64,000 nt of DNA from an uncultured Acetobacteroides sp. (lineage in GTDB: Bacteria; Bacteroidota; Bacteroidia; Bacteroidales; ZOR0009), in the NCBI RefSeq assembly GCF_963678165.1, contig NZ_OY782755.1, positions 1,240,001 through 1,304,000 on the forward strand. The letters run 5' to 3'. The notes below the pieces were generated by a model. It saw only the letters and a program-made list of their open reading frames with translations, had not been told where the DNA came from and did not search any database. Made by a program: the position numbers and the translations under genes. Positions 23,692 through 31,419 of the stretch are shown here, one piece after another (position 1 is the first letter of the stretch; every line of letters begins with the position of its first letter).

Positions 23692-23922
23692 GTGTATCGT
23701 GCGTTTGTGATAGTATATCGTACGTTTATGATAGTATACCGTACAATATGTGTAGAAAACCGTGTGAAAGTAGTAATGTATCGTGTAGAATTGTTAATGA
23801 ACCGTGTTAAAATGCAAAAGAAACGTTTAAGTACAGCTATTAGACGTGTATAATAATCAAAAATACGTGCATTTGATGTATAAATACGTGTAAAACGAGC
23901 AAAAATACGTGTGATTTGCAGA
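23692..23922. repeat. Phased tandem array B, eleven 21-bp units with CGT cores
   Basis: CGT begins at 23698, 23719, 23740, 23761, 23782, 23803, 23824, 23845, 23866, 23887 and 23908: eleven cores exactly 21 bp apart, with no insertion or deletion over 210 bp. The core is CGT followed by G or A, mostly preceded by TA or AC, while the other bases of the unit have diverged widely. The array lies in the divergent space between the DMT transporter and the flavin reductase gene. It contains no plausible coding frame. Confidence 0.92.
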
Positions 23923-24002
23923 TAAAGCTAAAAAACATATGAGCTGCAATACCAACCTTTTTCTGCTCTTTTAGCTGGCTACGTAGATTTTTTACCATCA
24001 AT

Positions 24003-24010
24003 TATTTTTG
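24003..24010 (+). promoter_or_regulatory. -7 element for the flavin reductase gene
   Basis: TATTTTTG matches TAnnTTTG. It lies about 90 bp before the chosen ATG at 24102, and after array B. No -33 TTTG is seen at the expected place. Confidence 0.45.
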
Positions 24011-24101
24011 CAGTAAAATGAAAAAAAAACGGAGCAATAGCATGTATTGTTGTTAAAACATTTTAATATTGCCAATAGTAGAAACCCTTAATGATGACGA
24101 T

Positions 24102-24602
24102 ATGCTAAAAAAAGTTGATATAAATGAGGTAAAGAAAAGCGCCACTAAGCTTATAGGGAAAGACTGGATGCTAATTACCGCTGGCAATCCAGACAATTGC
24201 AATACAATGACGGCTTCGTGGGGAGGATTTGGAGAACTTTGGAATATGCCCGTTGTGATGATTTTTGTTCGCCCATCTAGGTTTACGTACAGCTTTGTTG
24301 AAAGCGAAGATTACTTTACGGTGTCATTCTTCGATGAGAAGTATCGTAGCACGTTGCAGCTATGCGGAACGGTATCAGGCCGTAAGGTGGAAAAGATAAA
24401 GGAGGCCGGCTTGACCCCTGTTCTTTCGGAACATGGAAGCACCTATTTCGGGGAAGCTAAACTGGTATGCGAATGCCGAAAAGTATACTTTGCCGATATC
24501 GATCCAGCCAATTTCCTTGAGGAGAAAATAAAGAAGTTTTACCCTCATAACGATTACCATCGCATGTTTATTGGGGAAATTGTGAATACGTACATGAAGT
24601 AG
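24102..24602 (+). CDS. Flavin reductase-like (FMN-binding) protein
   Basis: 166 residues from ATG at 24102; a TTG-start extension from 24069 is less likely. The fold is seen in TKLIGKDWMLITAGN at residues 13-27 and NTMTASWGGFGELWNMPVV, the FMN-binding loop of the flavin reductase-like (FMN-binding split barrel) family, followed by FVRPSRFTYSFVESEDYFTV. The C-terminus holds EAKLVCECRKVYF and HRMFIGEIVNTYM. Such proteins bind FMN and may act as flavin or metal reductases. It is followed by a membrane protein gene on the same strand (66 bp gap). Confidence 0.8.
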   Translation: MLKKVDINEVKKSATKLIGKDWMLITAGNPDNCNTMTASWGGFGELWNMPVVMIFVRPSRFTYSFVESEDYFTVSFFDEKYRSTLQLCGTVSGRKVEKIKEAGLTPVLSEHGSTYFGEAKLVCECRKVYFADIDPANFLEEKIKKFYPHNDYHRMFIGEIVNTYMK

Positions 24603-24668
24603 GGAGATTTATATCTTCCTCTTTTTTGATTATAATCTTGGGCTGCATTTAAAATTAATTGTATTTGT

Positions 24669-25220
24669 ATGTTCGCACTTCGAAGATGTCGACGAACTCT
24701 TCCTTATGGATTAAAAGATGTAGAGTTTTACCTCTATCTTTTAGTCTTTGTGCTATCGTACCTACTGCTAAAAGAGATACTCACCTGCCTTCCTGGCGGG
24801 TGTAGTTACTTTTATCCGCAGCTTGTTGCCGTGATAGTTGGCACCATATTTTTTGGATTTGAGTTTGGTTTGATAAATGCGGTTGCTCCCCCTTTGCTAT
24901 TTTTCTTTTTTATTGGGGCAGATACTTCCTTTTTGGAGCTAGAGCTAACGCGTGAGGTGCTCGTTTTTATACTAGTCGTAGCTGCGTTGGTGTTCCGTAG
25001 GATTACTCCCAAGTTCTGGAATTTCTTTATCCTAATCGTTATTGCGGAGGTGGGGGCAATGCTCGTCCTGCTGGTGGCAGGTGGCGAATTTCTCATCTTG
25101 CTGAAACAAGCGGTATTCTTATTGCCAGGAATGGCTTTGGGGAGCTTGCTTTCGCTTGCCCTGCTGAAGGCCTTATGTGCGATAGAGAGTCGTAGTATTG
25201 ATCAATGTCGTAGAAAATAA
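24669..25220 (+). CDS. Small integral membrane protein
   Basis: 183 residues, with a short basic N-terminus (ALRRCRRTLPYGLKDVEF) and about five hydrophobic segments (YLYLLVFVLSYLLLKE, LVAVIVGTIFFGFEFGLI, VAPPLLFFFFIGAD, VLVFILVVAALVF, NFFILIVIAEVGAMLVLLVA, FLLPGMALGSLLSLALLK). The layout recalls small ECF-type or biotin/queuosine-type S components, but no motif proves it. Function unknown. A strong palindromic terminator follows. Confidence 0.65.
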   Translation: MFALRRCRRTLPYGLKDVEFYLYLLVFVLSYLLLKEILTCLPGGCSYFYPQLVAVIVGTIFFGFEFGLINAVAPPLLFFFFIGADTSFLELELTREVLVFILVVAALVFRRITPKFWNFFILIVIAEVGAMLVLLVAGGEFLILLKQAVFLLPGMALGSLLSLALLKALCAIESRSIDQCRRK

Positions 25221-25222
25221 AG

Positions 25223-25244
25223 GAGGGGGTCAATTGACCCCCTC
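25223..25244. terminator. Palindromic terminator between converging genes
   Basis: GAGGGGGTCAA / TTGACCCCCTC is a perfect 22-bp palindrome at 25223-25244, between the plus-strand membrane protein (ends 25220) and the minus-strand galK (ends 25262). T tracts are short, but the stem is very stable and serves both directions. Confidence 0.75.
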
Positions 25245-25261
25245 TCTAATTATCTAATTAT

Positions 25262-26410
25262 TTACGAAATCTTTCTAGCGCCATCGCTGATGACTACATC
25301 GTAAACGGTAGGCTTTTTCCCGAATTGCTTTTCGAATTGAGCTACTGCTGCTGCAACAAACTCGTCGTGGTTGGCCTCGGCAACAACGTTGATGGTGCAC
25401 CCACCAAAGCCGCCGCCCATCATTCTGGCACCAATTACTCCGCTAACCGACTTTGCCACATCAACAAGGAAGTCGAGTTCCTTGCAGCTAACCTCGTAGT
25501 ACTTGCTGAGCCCTTCGTGAGAGCCGTACATCTCCTTGCCAAACGAAAGGATGTCGCCTTTCTTTAGCGCTTCGCAGGCCGCGTTAAGGCGGATGTTCTC
25601 CTTCACCACGTACTCGCAGCGGTTGTAAACCACAGGGCTAAGCTCCGCCTTTACTTCGGCAAGCATTTCGAGGGTAACATCGCGCAGGCTTTCTACTTTA
25701 GGATGTCTCTTGATAATCGTAGCAATGCCTTCCTCGCATTGGGCCCTGCGAACGTTGTACTCCGAAGAAGCCAACGAGTGCTTAACGTTGGTGTCGAGTA
25801 GGATTACCCTGTATCCATCAAGTTTAAAAGGAACCAGCTCGTAATCCAACGAACGGCAGTCGAGCTTCATCAGCATGTCCTTCTGCCCATGCAGCGAGGC
25901 AAACTGGTCCATAATTCCACAGCGTACACCTGCATAGTTGTGCTCGGCTAGCTGACCAACCTTAGCCAGCTGCATGCGGCTTAGACCAAAGCCATTCATG
26001 TCGTTAATGGCAAAGGCAAAAGCGCTCTCAAGTGCTGCTGATGATGATAGTCCGCCGCCAAGTGGAATGTTTCCTCCAAATACGCAGTCGAATCCAGGAG
26101 TCGTAAAGCCTAGCGCCTTAAGCTCCATGATAACGCCTAGGATGTAGTTGGCCCAGGCATATGGAGTTTTTTGTCCGTTTGCTACAAATGAGGTTTCCTC
26201 GTTGTAGTCGATAGACCTTACGTTGAAAGATTCGGTGCCGTTAGGCTTAACCTCAAGGATGATAGCCTTGTCGATAGCACCAGGAAGAACGAAGCCAAGG
26301 TTGTAGTCGGTGTGTTCGCCAATGAGATTCACACGGCCAGGAGCAGCGTAAACTGCTCCGGTGGTGTGAAACCTTTCATTGAAAGACTTTCTAACTGTTT
26401 CCTTTAACAT
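25262..26410 (-). CDS. galK: Galactokinase
   Basis: 382 residues. It phosphorylates alpha-D-galactose to galactose 1-phosphate with ATP. GHMP signature motifs are all present: PGRVNLIGEHTDYN (residues 24-37, with Arg26 and Asp35), GGLSSSAALESAFAF (about 122-136, ATP loop) and MMGGGFGGCTINVV (about 332-345). The catalytic Asp lies in GIMDQFASL (about 168-176). Length is typical. It is the last gene of the galactose operon, 15 bp after the symporter gene. Confidence 0.97.
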   Translation of the reverse strand: MLKETVRKSFNERFHTTGAVYAAPGRVNLIGEHTDYNLGFVLPGAIDKAIILEVKPNGTESFNVRSIDYNEETSFVANGQKTPYAWANYILGVIMELKALGFTTPGFDCVFGGNIPLGGGLSSSAALESAFAFAINDMNGFGLSRMQLAKVGQLAEHNYAGVRCGIMDQFASLHGQKDMLMKLDCRSLDYELVPFKLDGYRVILLDTNVKHSLASSEYNVRRAQCEEGIATIIKRHPKVESLRDVTLEMLAEVKAELSPVVYNRCEYVVKENIRLNAACEALKKGDILSFGKEMYGSHEGLSKYYEVSCKELDFLVDVAKSVSGVIGARMMGGGFGGCTINVVAEANHDEFVAAAVAQFEKQFGKKPTVYDVVISDGARKIS

Positions 26411-26425
26411 TTTGTGATGTTGGTA

Positions 26426-28057
26426 TTACCACCAAATGGTGTAGATTACTATAAGAAATAAACAGATTAACGCTGCAGATACTTTAAACCTAGTTGTGGT
26501 TTTAAATAGATCTGGAGTAATGATAATTGCTTTGTCGCTTGGTTTGTTACCCTCAGCGTATGCAGTAACAACCATTACTAAAACGCATAGGATAAACACA
26601 ATGCCCATACGGTCCATGAAAGGGATCTCAGGTGCTAAGAACTTCAATGCTACAGAGAAGATGAAAGTACCTAATGCCGCAAGAAGCGCACCGTTTGCAG
26701 ATGCCTTTTTCCAGAAGAATCCGAGTAGGAAGATGGCAAGAGCACCTGGGCTAACAAAACCGGTGAATTCCTGAATGAACTGGAATGCTTGATCGAGGTT
26801 CTGTAGCATAATCGCAATAGGGAACGCAATAATAAGAACTACACCAGCAGAGATTCTCCCGGTAAGAACAAGGTTGTTTTGCGATGCCTTCTTGTTGATA
26901 AATCCTTTGTAGATGTCCATCGTAAAAATGGTTGAGATGCTATTAAGCATTCCGGCAACAGCACCAATAATTGCAGCAACCAGAGCAGCAAAAGCCAACC
27001 CTTTAATACCAGTAGGTACAATGTTAGAAAGCAACCAAGGATAAGCCTCGTCGGGTTTGCTGATGTCTGCATTTAGTGCAAATGCAACAATACCAGGAAT
27101 AACAACGATTAGGGGGAGAAGAAGTTTAAGGAATCCGGCAAATACTAACCCTTTTTGGGCTTCGTTGATGCTCTTTGCAGCAAGCGCACGTTGAATGATG
27201 AATTGGTTACATCCCCAGTAGTATAGGTTGGCAATCCATAATCCACCAACAAGAACGCTAATACCAGGAAGATCCATGTAGGCATCCTTGCTGCCACCCT
27301 TACCATCGGCTATCATGTGCTGACCTTTGGTTAGTACCATATCGAAGTGGTCCTTGTGATCTCTGGTAAGTGTTATGAATCCATCGAGAGGATTTCCGTG
27401 TCCAAGTGCTTTTAGGGCAACATAGGTGGTAACCAAGCCACCTCCAATTAGGAATACTACCTGTACAACATCGGTTACAGCTACTGCTTTTAATCCGCCA
27501 AAGATTGCGAACGAAGCAGCGAGCAATCCAAGCACAATGATACCAATCCATAATGGATCAACAACGACACCCGATATGAGCAGGTTTTGTCCTTCAAAAA
27601 GAACGTTCTTAACGGTAAGGGCACCTAAGTAGAGGATAGAAGCAAGGTTTACGAAAACGAATACGATCAACCAGAATATGGCCATAACCGTCTTTACGCG
27701 CTTGTCGTAGCGTTGCTCTAGGAACTCGGGCATGGTGTAAATACCCATCTTTAGGAAGATTGGTAGGAAGAATACCGCTACGATAATCAGCGTTAGTGCT
27801 GCCATAAACTCGTACGATGCAATACCCATTCCTATCGCATAACCCGATCCCGACATGGCGATAAACTGCTCGGCCGAAATGTTACTTGCAATAAGCGATG
27901 TGCCAATAACCCACCAACTAAGGCTCTTGTCCGCAATAAAGTACTCAGAGGCATTCTTTTTTTTACCCCCCTTGTTGCGCGAAACCCACAATCCGACGCT
28001 TATAATAATCAAAATATAAGCCATCAGGACAACGTAATCCAATGTTGAAAATGACAT
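26426..28057 (-). CDS. Sodium/sugar symporter (SSS family)
   Basis: 543 residues with about fourteen transmembrane helices. It resembles SglT/vSGLT-type transporters: the N-terminal YIVLMAYILIIISVGLWVS-like segment (YVVLMAYILIIISVGLWVSR), the sodium site region SWWVIGTSLIASNISAEQFI, and YYWGCNQFIIQRALAAKS in the middle. Such proteins take up galactose or glucose with sodium, which fits the neighbouring kinase, mutarotase and regulator. The start lies 5 bp after the galM stop. Confidence 0.88.
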   Translation of the reverse strand: MSFSTLDYVVLMAYILIIISVGLWVSRNKGGKKKNASEYFIADKSLSWWVIGTSLIASNISAEQFIAMSGSGYAIGMGIASYEFMAALTLIIVAVFFLPIFLKMGIYTMPEFLEQRYDKRVKTVMAIFWLIVFVFVNLASILYLGALTVKNVLFEGQNLLISGVVVDPLWIGIIVLGLLAASFAIFGGLKAVAVTDVVQVVFLIGGGLVTTYVALKALGHGNPLDGFITLTRDHKDHFDMVLTKGQHMIADGKGGSKDAYMDLPGISVLVGGLWIANLYYWGCNQFIIQRALAAKSINEAQKGLVFAGFLKLLLPLIVVIPGIVAFALNADISKPDEAYPWLLSNIVPTGIKGLAFAALVAAIIGAVAGMLNSISTIFTMDIYKGFINKKASQNNLVLTGRISAGVVLIIAFPIAIMLQNLDQAFQFIQEFTGFVSPGALAIFLLGFFWKKASANGALLAALGTFIFSVALKFLAPEIPFMDRMGIVFILCVLVMVVTAYAEGNKPSDKAIIITPDLFKTTTRFKVSAALICLFLIVIYTIWW

Positions 28058-28062
28058 GCGTG

Positions 28063-29112
28063 CTAATGTTTTAGATTAAACTGATAAACTATTGTCTGGT
28101 TGTACTCTCTGCCTGGTCGGAGCAGGGTACTCGGAAAAGACTCAATGTTTGGACTGTTAGGGTAGAACTGTGGCTCTAGGCAAAAGGCACTCCTTTTGGG
28201 ATAGACTTTGCCATGTTTGCCGGGTTGTACCCCATTTTCGAAGTTGTCTGTGTAAAATTGAACCCCTGGAAGTGTACAGTATACGTCCAGGGTTCTGCCC
28301 GATTTAGGATCGAGTACTCGAGCACAGTGCGAGAGTCCTTCCTCCTTTTTGTCGATAACGTAGCAGTGATCGTAACCTTTACATTTCTGTATAGGCTCGT
28401 ATTCGCTGAAGATGCCATCACCTATAACCTTGGCTTCCTTTAGATCGAGCGGTGTATTTGCAACAGGAAGTATGTTGCCTGTTGGAACGGAGTTGCAGTC
28501 CGTCTCGAGGTAGCTACTGGCATCAATGGATACGATATGATCTAGTATCGAATCGCAGTCATCTCCGTTAAGGTTAAAGTAGGAGTGATGCGTTAGGTTG
28601 ATGTGGGTAGGCTTGCTGGTAGTTGCTCGATAGTCCAGCGACAACTTTAAGTTGTTGCTCCACTTGTAGCAAATGCTGATGTTGGTATCGCCAGGGAATC
28701 CGTATTTCCCATCGGGTATGCTGCAGCTGAATGTTACCGCATCGTTCTCTACCTCGTAGTCCCAAACCTCGGCCTCAATGGCGCTGCTGCCGCTATGGAG
28801 CAGGTTGGCACCCTCGTTGGGGGTAAGGTGGTAGGTTTGTCCGTCGATGGTAAACGAGGCATCCTTAATGCGGTTCGCAAATGGACCTGGGTTCGATCCA
28901 AAAAAGCGCTCTCCGTTAAGGTAGCTTTCCAGATCGTTGTAGCCAAGTACAACATCGGCTAACTTGCCATTTTTGTCAGGGATAACAAGCGATACTAACT
29001 TTGCTCCGTAGCTGGTAACCTTAATGTATGCCCCACTTTCGTTTTCGAAAGTAATTAGGTCGACTTGCTTTCCTTGAGGCGTTACCCCAAACTTGTCTAT
29101 TGAGATTTTCAT
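28063..29112 (-). CDS. galM: Aldose 1-epimerase (galactose mutarotase)
   Basis: 349 residues. It converts beta- to alpha-galactose for GalK. Catalytic His in LTHHSYFNL (His175-His176) and Glu313 in FCLEPQFYPNSPN. Other family parts: AKLVSLVIPDKNGKLADVVL (about 36-55) and FGSNPGPFANRIKDASFT (about 72-89). There is no signal peptide, so the enzyme is cytoplasmic. It lies 90 bp downstream of the nucleotidyltransferase gene and 5 bp before the symporter gene. Confidence 0.93.
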   Translation of the reverse strand: MKISIDKFGVTPQGKQVDLITFENESGAYIKVTSYGAKLVSLVIPDKNGKLADVVLGYNDLESYLNGERFFGSNPGPFANRIKDASFTIDGQTYHLTPNEGANLLHSGSSAIEAEVWDYEVENDAVTFSCSIPDGKYGFPGDTNISICYKWSNNLKLSLDYRATTSKPTHINLTHHSYFNLNGDDCDSILDHIVSIDASSYLETDCNSVPTGNILPVANTPLDLKEAKVIGDGIFSEYEPIQKCKGYDHCYVIDKKEEGLSHCARVLDPKSGRTLDVYCTLPGVQFYTDNFENGVQPGKHGKVYPKRSAFCLEPQFYPNSPNIESFPSTLLRPGREYNQTIVYQFNLKH

Positions 29113-29202
29113 GTGATGGCGTCTCTCTTTGCTTTTGTTAGGCTTGGAAAGAGCAGTGCTTACTGCCTTTTAGGTGGCAGGCACCGCTCTTTGTCCCTAT
29201 GT

Positions 29203-30111
29203 CTATTCCCAAAGTTTGCTTGGGTATTCGCCGTTCTTGATAAGGCTATTCAGCTTCTCAACTACAGCAGGACGGTCGCCTTGGTAGGTTACGCCAAACC
29301 ACTGCGCGTTGGTGTCAAGAACCTTAAGGATTGATGTCCCATCGTTGATGAGCTTGTTAACCACTAGCGGAATAAAGAATTCCGACTTGATGTTTTCCAT
29401 GTTGTTGGCAAGGAAATCGGTGAACATGGCATCCGAATGCTCGAAGTAGTCGGGGGTAAAGCCCCACATGTTCATCGAAACAATGGTGTCGGCTGCAACG
29501 GCAACCTGTTCGCCATTTTCGTCCTTATACTTAATAACGCCATCGATCTTTTCGATGCTGGTACGCTCTACCACACCAGTTAGGTTCTTGTTGGCATCAG
29601 AGCTGCAAACTCCGCGCGATACAGAACCCATCTCCGAAAGCGTATTGCCCAAGTGATAGCCCACCATGCAGTACTCGTTCTTCTTGCCGTTGATCTCGCT
29701 AAGGAACTTACCTAGTACGGCAAAGGCATCCTTGCCGTAGAAATCGTCGGCATTGATAACCGCAAAAGGTTCCTTAATGGCATCCTTTGCCATCATAACG
29801 GCATGGTTTGTACCCCAAGGCTTGGAGCGCTCTGGATTAAGGGTAAACTGGCTTGGGATCTTGTTTAGCTCCTGAAGCACGTAGTCCACTTCAATCTTAT
29901 TGCCGTAGCGCTCCTTCGAGAACATTTCCTTAAACTCCTTTTCGAAGCTGCCACGGATTACGAATACCACCTTGCCGAATCCGGCGCGGATAGCGTCGTA
30001 AACCGAGTAATCCATGATGGTCTCGCCGTTTGGACCAAGCCCATCCATTTGCTTAAGGCTGCCGTAGCGGCTTCCCATTCCGGCAGCGAGTATCAACAAT
30101 GTTGGTTTCAT
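29203..30111 (-). CDS. Sugar-phosphate nucleotidyltransferase
   Basis: 302 residues. The nucleotide-binding loop is LAAGMGSRYGSLKQMDGLG (about 7-25), then the metal-binding FAVINADDFYGKDAF at about 105-119. It belongs to the family that makes NDP-sugars from sugar 1-phosphates. In the operon between the regulator and galM it would suit a UDP-sugar pyrophosphorylase that acts on glucose 1-phosphate or galactose 1-phosphate. The window has no galT, so it may take over that step. The exact substrate cannot be read from sequence. Confidence 0.8.
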   Translation of the reverse strand: MKPTLLILAAGMGSRYGSLKQMDGLGPNGETIMDYSVYDAIRAGFGKVVFVIRGSFEKEFKEMFSKERYGNKIEVDYVLQELNKIPSQFTLNPERSKPWGTNHAVMMAKDAIKEPFAVINADDFYGKDAFAVLGKFLSEINGKKNEYCMVGYHLGNTLSEMGSVSRGVCSSDANKNLTGVVERTSIEKIDGVIKYKDENGEQVAVAADTIVSMNMWGFTPDYFEHSDAMFTDFLANNMENIKSEFFIPLVVNKLINDGTSILKVLDTNAQWFGVTYQGDRPAVVEKLNSLIKNGEYPSKLWE

Positions 30112-30147
30112 CTTATTATTTTTATTGCTGTTGTTTGTAATGCTCGA

Positions 30148-31155
30148 TTAAAGAGAACCGCGGATGATTAGCGAGAACGGATTCTCGATTTGTGCGGTTG
30201 TTTTGTTTAGGATAAAGTTGGCAAGCGTTTCTCCCATTTTGGCAAAGTCGGTGGATATGGTGGTGATACCGTTGGCAACTACCTCCTTTAGTGGCGTATC
30301 ATTAAGCGAGATAATGCCGATGTCGGAGCCGATCTCTAAGTTGTTGCTGCGGGCAAGTTTCACCAACTCCACTAGGTGTGCATCGTTAACTACTAGGTAT
30401 GCTTCCCCTGCCTTAACCGTTCTATCTTTTAGGTCGTTTACCACCTCGAAGGGGATGTTTGCTTCCTTGCAGAAGTGGATGAATCCGCGTAACTGAGACT
30501 CTGGCTCTTTACCACCAGGGTACACCGATATGATTTTTTTGTACTTGGCGATTAAATCCTTTGCCTCCATCAGCCCGCTGTACACCTGCTTCTCAAAGTT
30601 CTGGTAGATGGTTGGGTAGTTCCCTCTCAGCTCCACAGGAAGCTGGTCGAGGACGTAAACCTTACCCTTTAGGTCACCAAGTAGCGACGATATGCCGGTA
30701 AACTGGGCGGGCATTACCACATAGGCTGTGTACTTGTAGTTGTTCTCCTTCAGCAGGTGGTTGAAGATCTTTCGATTGAAATTGTGGAAGTAGAGATCGA
30801 CGTTGGCTTTGCCATCGATGGTTTTGATGAATGAGTTGTAAAGTTCCTCCTTGAAGGCGTTTAATTCATCGTATAGAAGCATGATGTTTTGCTCCATCTT
30901 CACGTTGGTGGAGCAGACATAGTACGCCTTGCCAGGATGAGCGGATATGATACCTTTTGACTTTAACTCGTTGTAGGCGGCAAGCACCGTGTCGCGCGAA
31001 AGATCGAATTCGTCGCAGATTTCGTTAATGGATGGCATTTTATCGCCCAGCACCAACCGACCCTCGCTAATAGCGCCAAGGACGGAATTGATGATCTGCT
31101 TGTACTTCGAAACAGATAGGCTTTTGTCGATGCAAATGAAATCGAGTTGGCACAT
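30148..31155 (-). CDS. GntR/LacI-type galactose operon regulator
   Basis: 335 residues. N-terminal GntR winged helix (about 18-78: SKYKQIINSVLGAISEGRLV, MPSINEICDEFDLSRDTVLA, YNELKSKGIISAHPGKAYYV). The C-terminal part (about 90-335) is a LacI/periplasmic-binding-like sugar sensor (VYVLDQLPVELRGNYPTIYQ; EIGSDIGIISLNDTPLKE). This fusion class is common in Bacteroidota. It is the first gene of the operon and probably controls it by direct binding near its own start. Ligand probably galactose or a related sugar. Confidence 0.88.
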   Translation of the reverse strand: MCQLDFICIDKSLSVSKYKQIINSVLGAISEGRLVLGDKMPSINEICDEFDLSRDTVLAAYNELKSKGIISAHPGKAYYVCSTNVKMEQNIMLLYDELNAFKEELYNSFIKTIDGKANVDLYFHNFNRKIFNHLLKENNYKYTAYVVMPAQFTGISSLLGDLKGKVYVLDQLPVELRGNYPTIYQNFEKQVYSGLMEAKDLIAKYKKIISVYPGGKEPESQLRGFIHFCKEANIPFEVVNDLKDRTVKAGEAYLVVNDAHLVELVKLARSNNLEIGSDIGIISLNDTPLKEVVANGITTISTDFAKMGETLANFILNKTTAQIENPFSLIIRGSL

Positions 31156-31174
31156 AAGGTTCCCTCTTTTAACT

Positions 31175-31194
31175 GGTGGGTAAAGGTAGGTAAA
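31175..31194 (-). promoter_or_regulatory. Promoter/operator with tandem 10-bp repeats before the GntR gene
   Basis: Two direct repeats, GGTGGGTAAA and GGTAGGTAAA, lie side by side on the plus strand; on the minus strand they read TTTACCTACC and TTTACCCACC. The overlap reads TACCTTTA (7 of 8 fit to TAnnTTTG), about 25 bp before the ATG at 31155. A related GGTAGGTGAA occurs at about 31340. It may bind the regulator. Confidence 0.5.
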
Positions 31195-31353
31195 AAATGA
31201 AATGGCTTAGCTTAAGTTCGTTTATAGATTGGAGGATTAACGTTTTGTAGCAACTTTTATTGTTTGTGAATGACTGTCTTTTTGATGTAAATACCATATT
31301 TTCAATTGTATCTTGATTGTGTTTTCTGTGGTGTGTACTGGTAGGTGAAAAAC

Positions 31354-31406
31354 AAAAGCCTGAATTCTATGTTGACTCGTGATAGTCGTAAGAATTCAGG
31401 CCTTTT
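31354..31406 (-). terminator. Terminator after the GH3 gene
   Basis: Long imperfect stem AAAAGCCTGAATTCT (from 31354) with AGAATTCAGGCCTTTT (31391-31406), loop about 22 bases. It lies 14 bp after the GH3 stop on the minus strand. TTTTGTTTTT follows on that strand. Confidence 0.8.
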
Positions 31407-31419
31407 AATTAGAATTTTA

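Noticed and set aside
24069-24101. TTG start for the flavin reductase
   Set aside because: Family members start near the ATG at 24102 and no ribosome site supports TTG.
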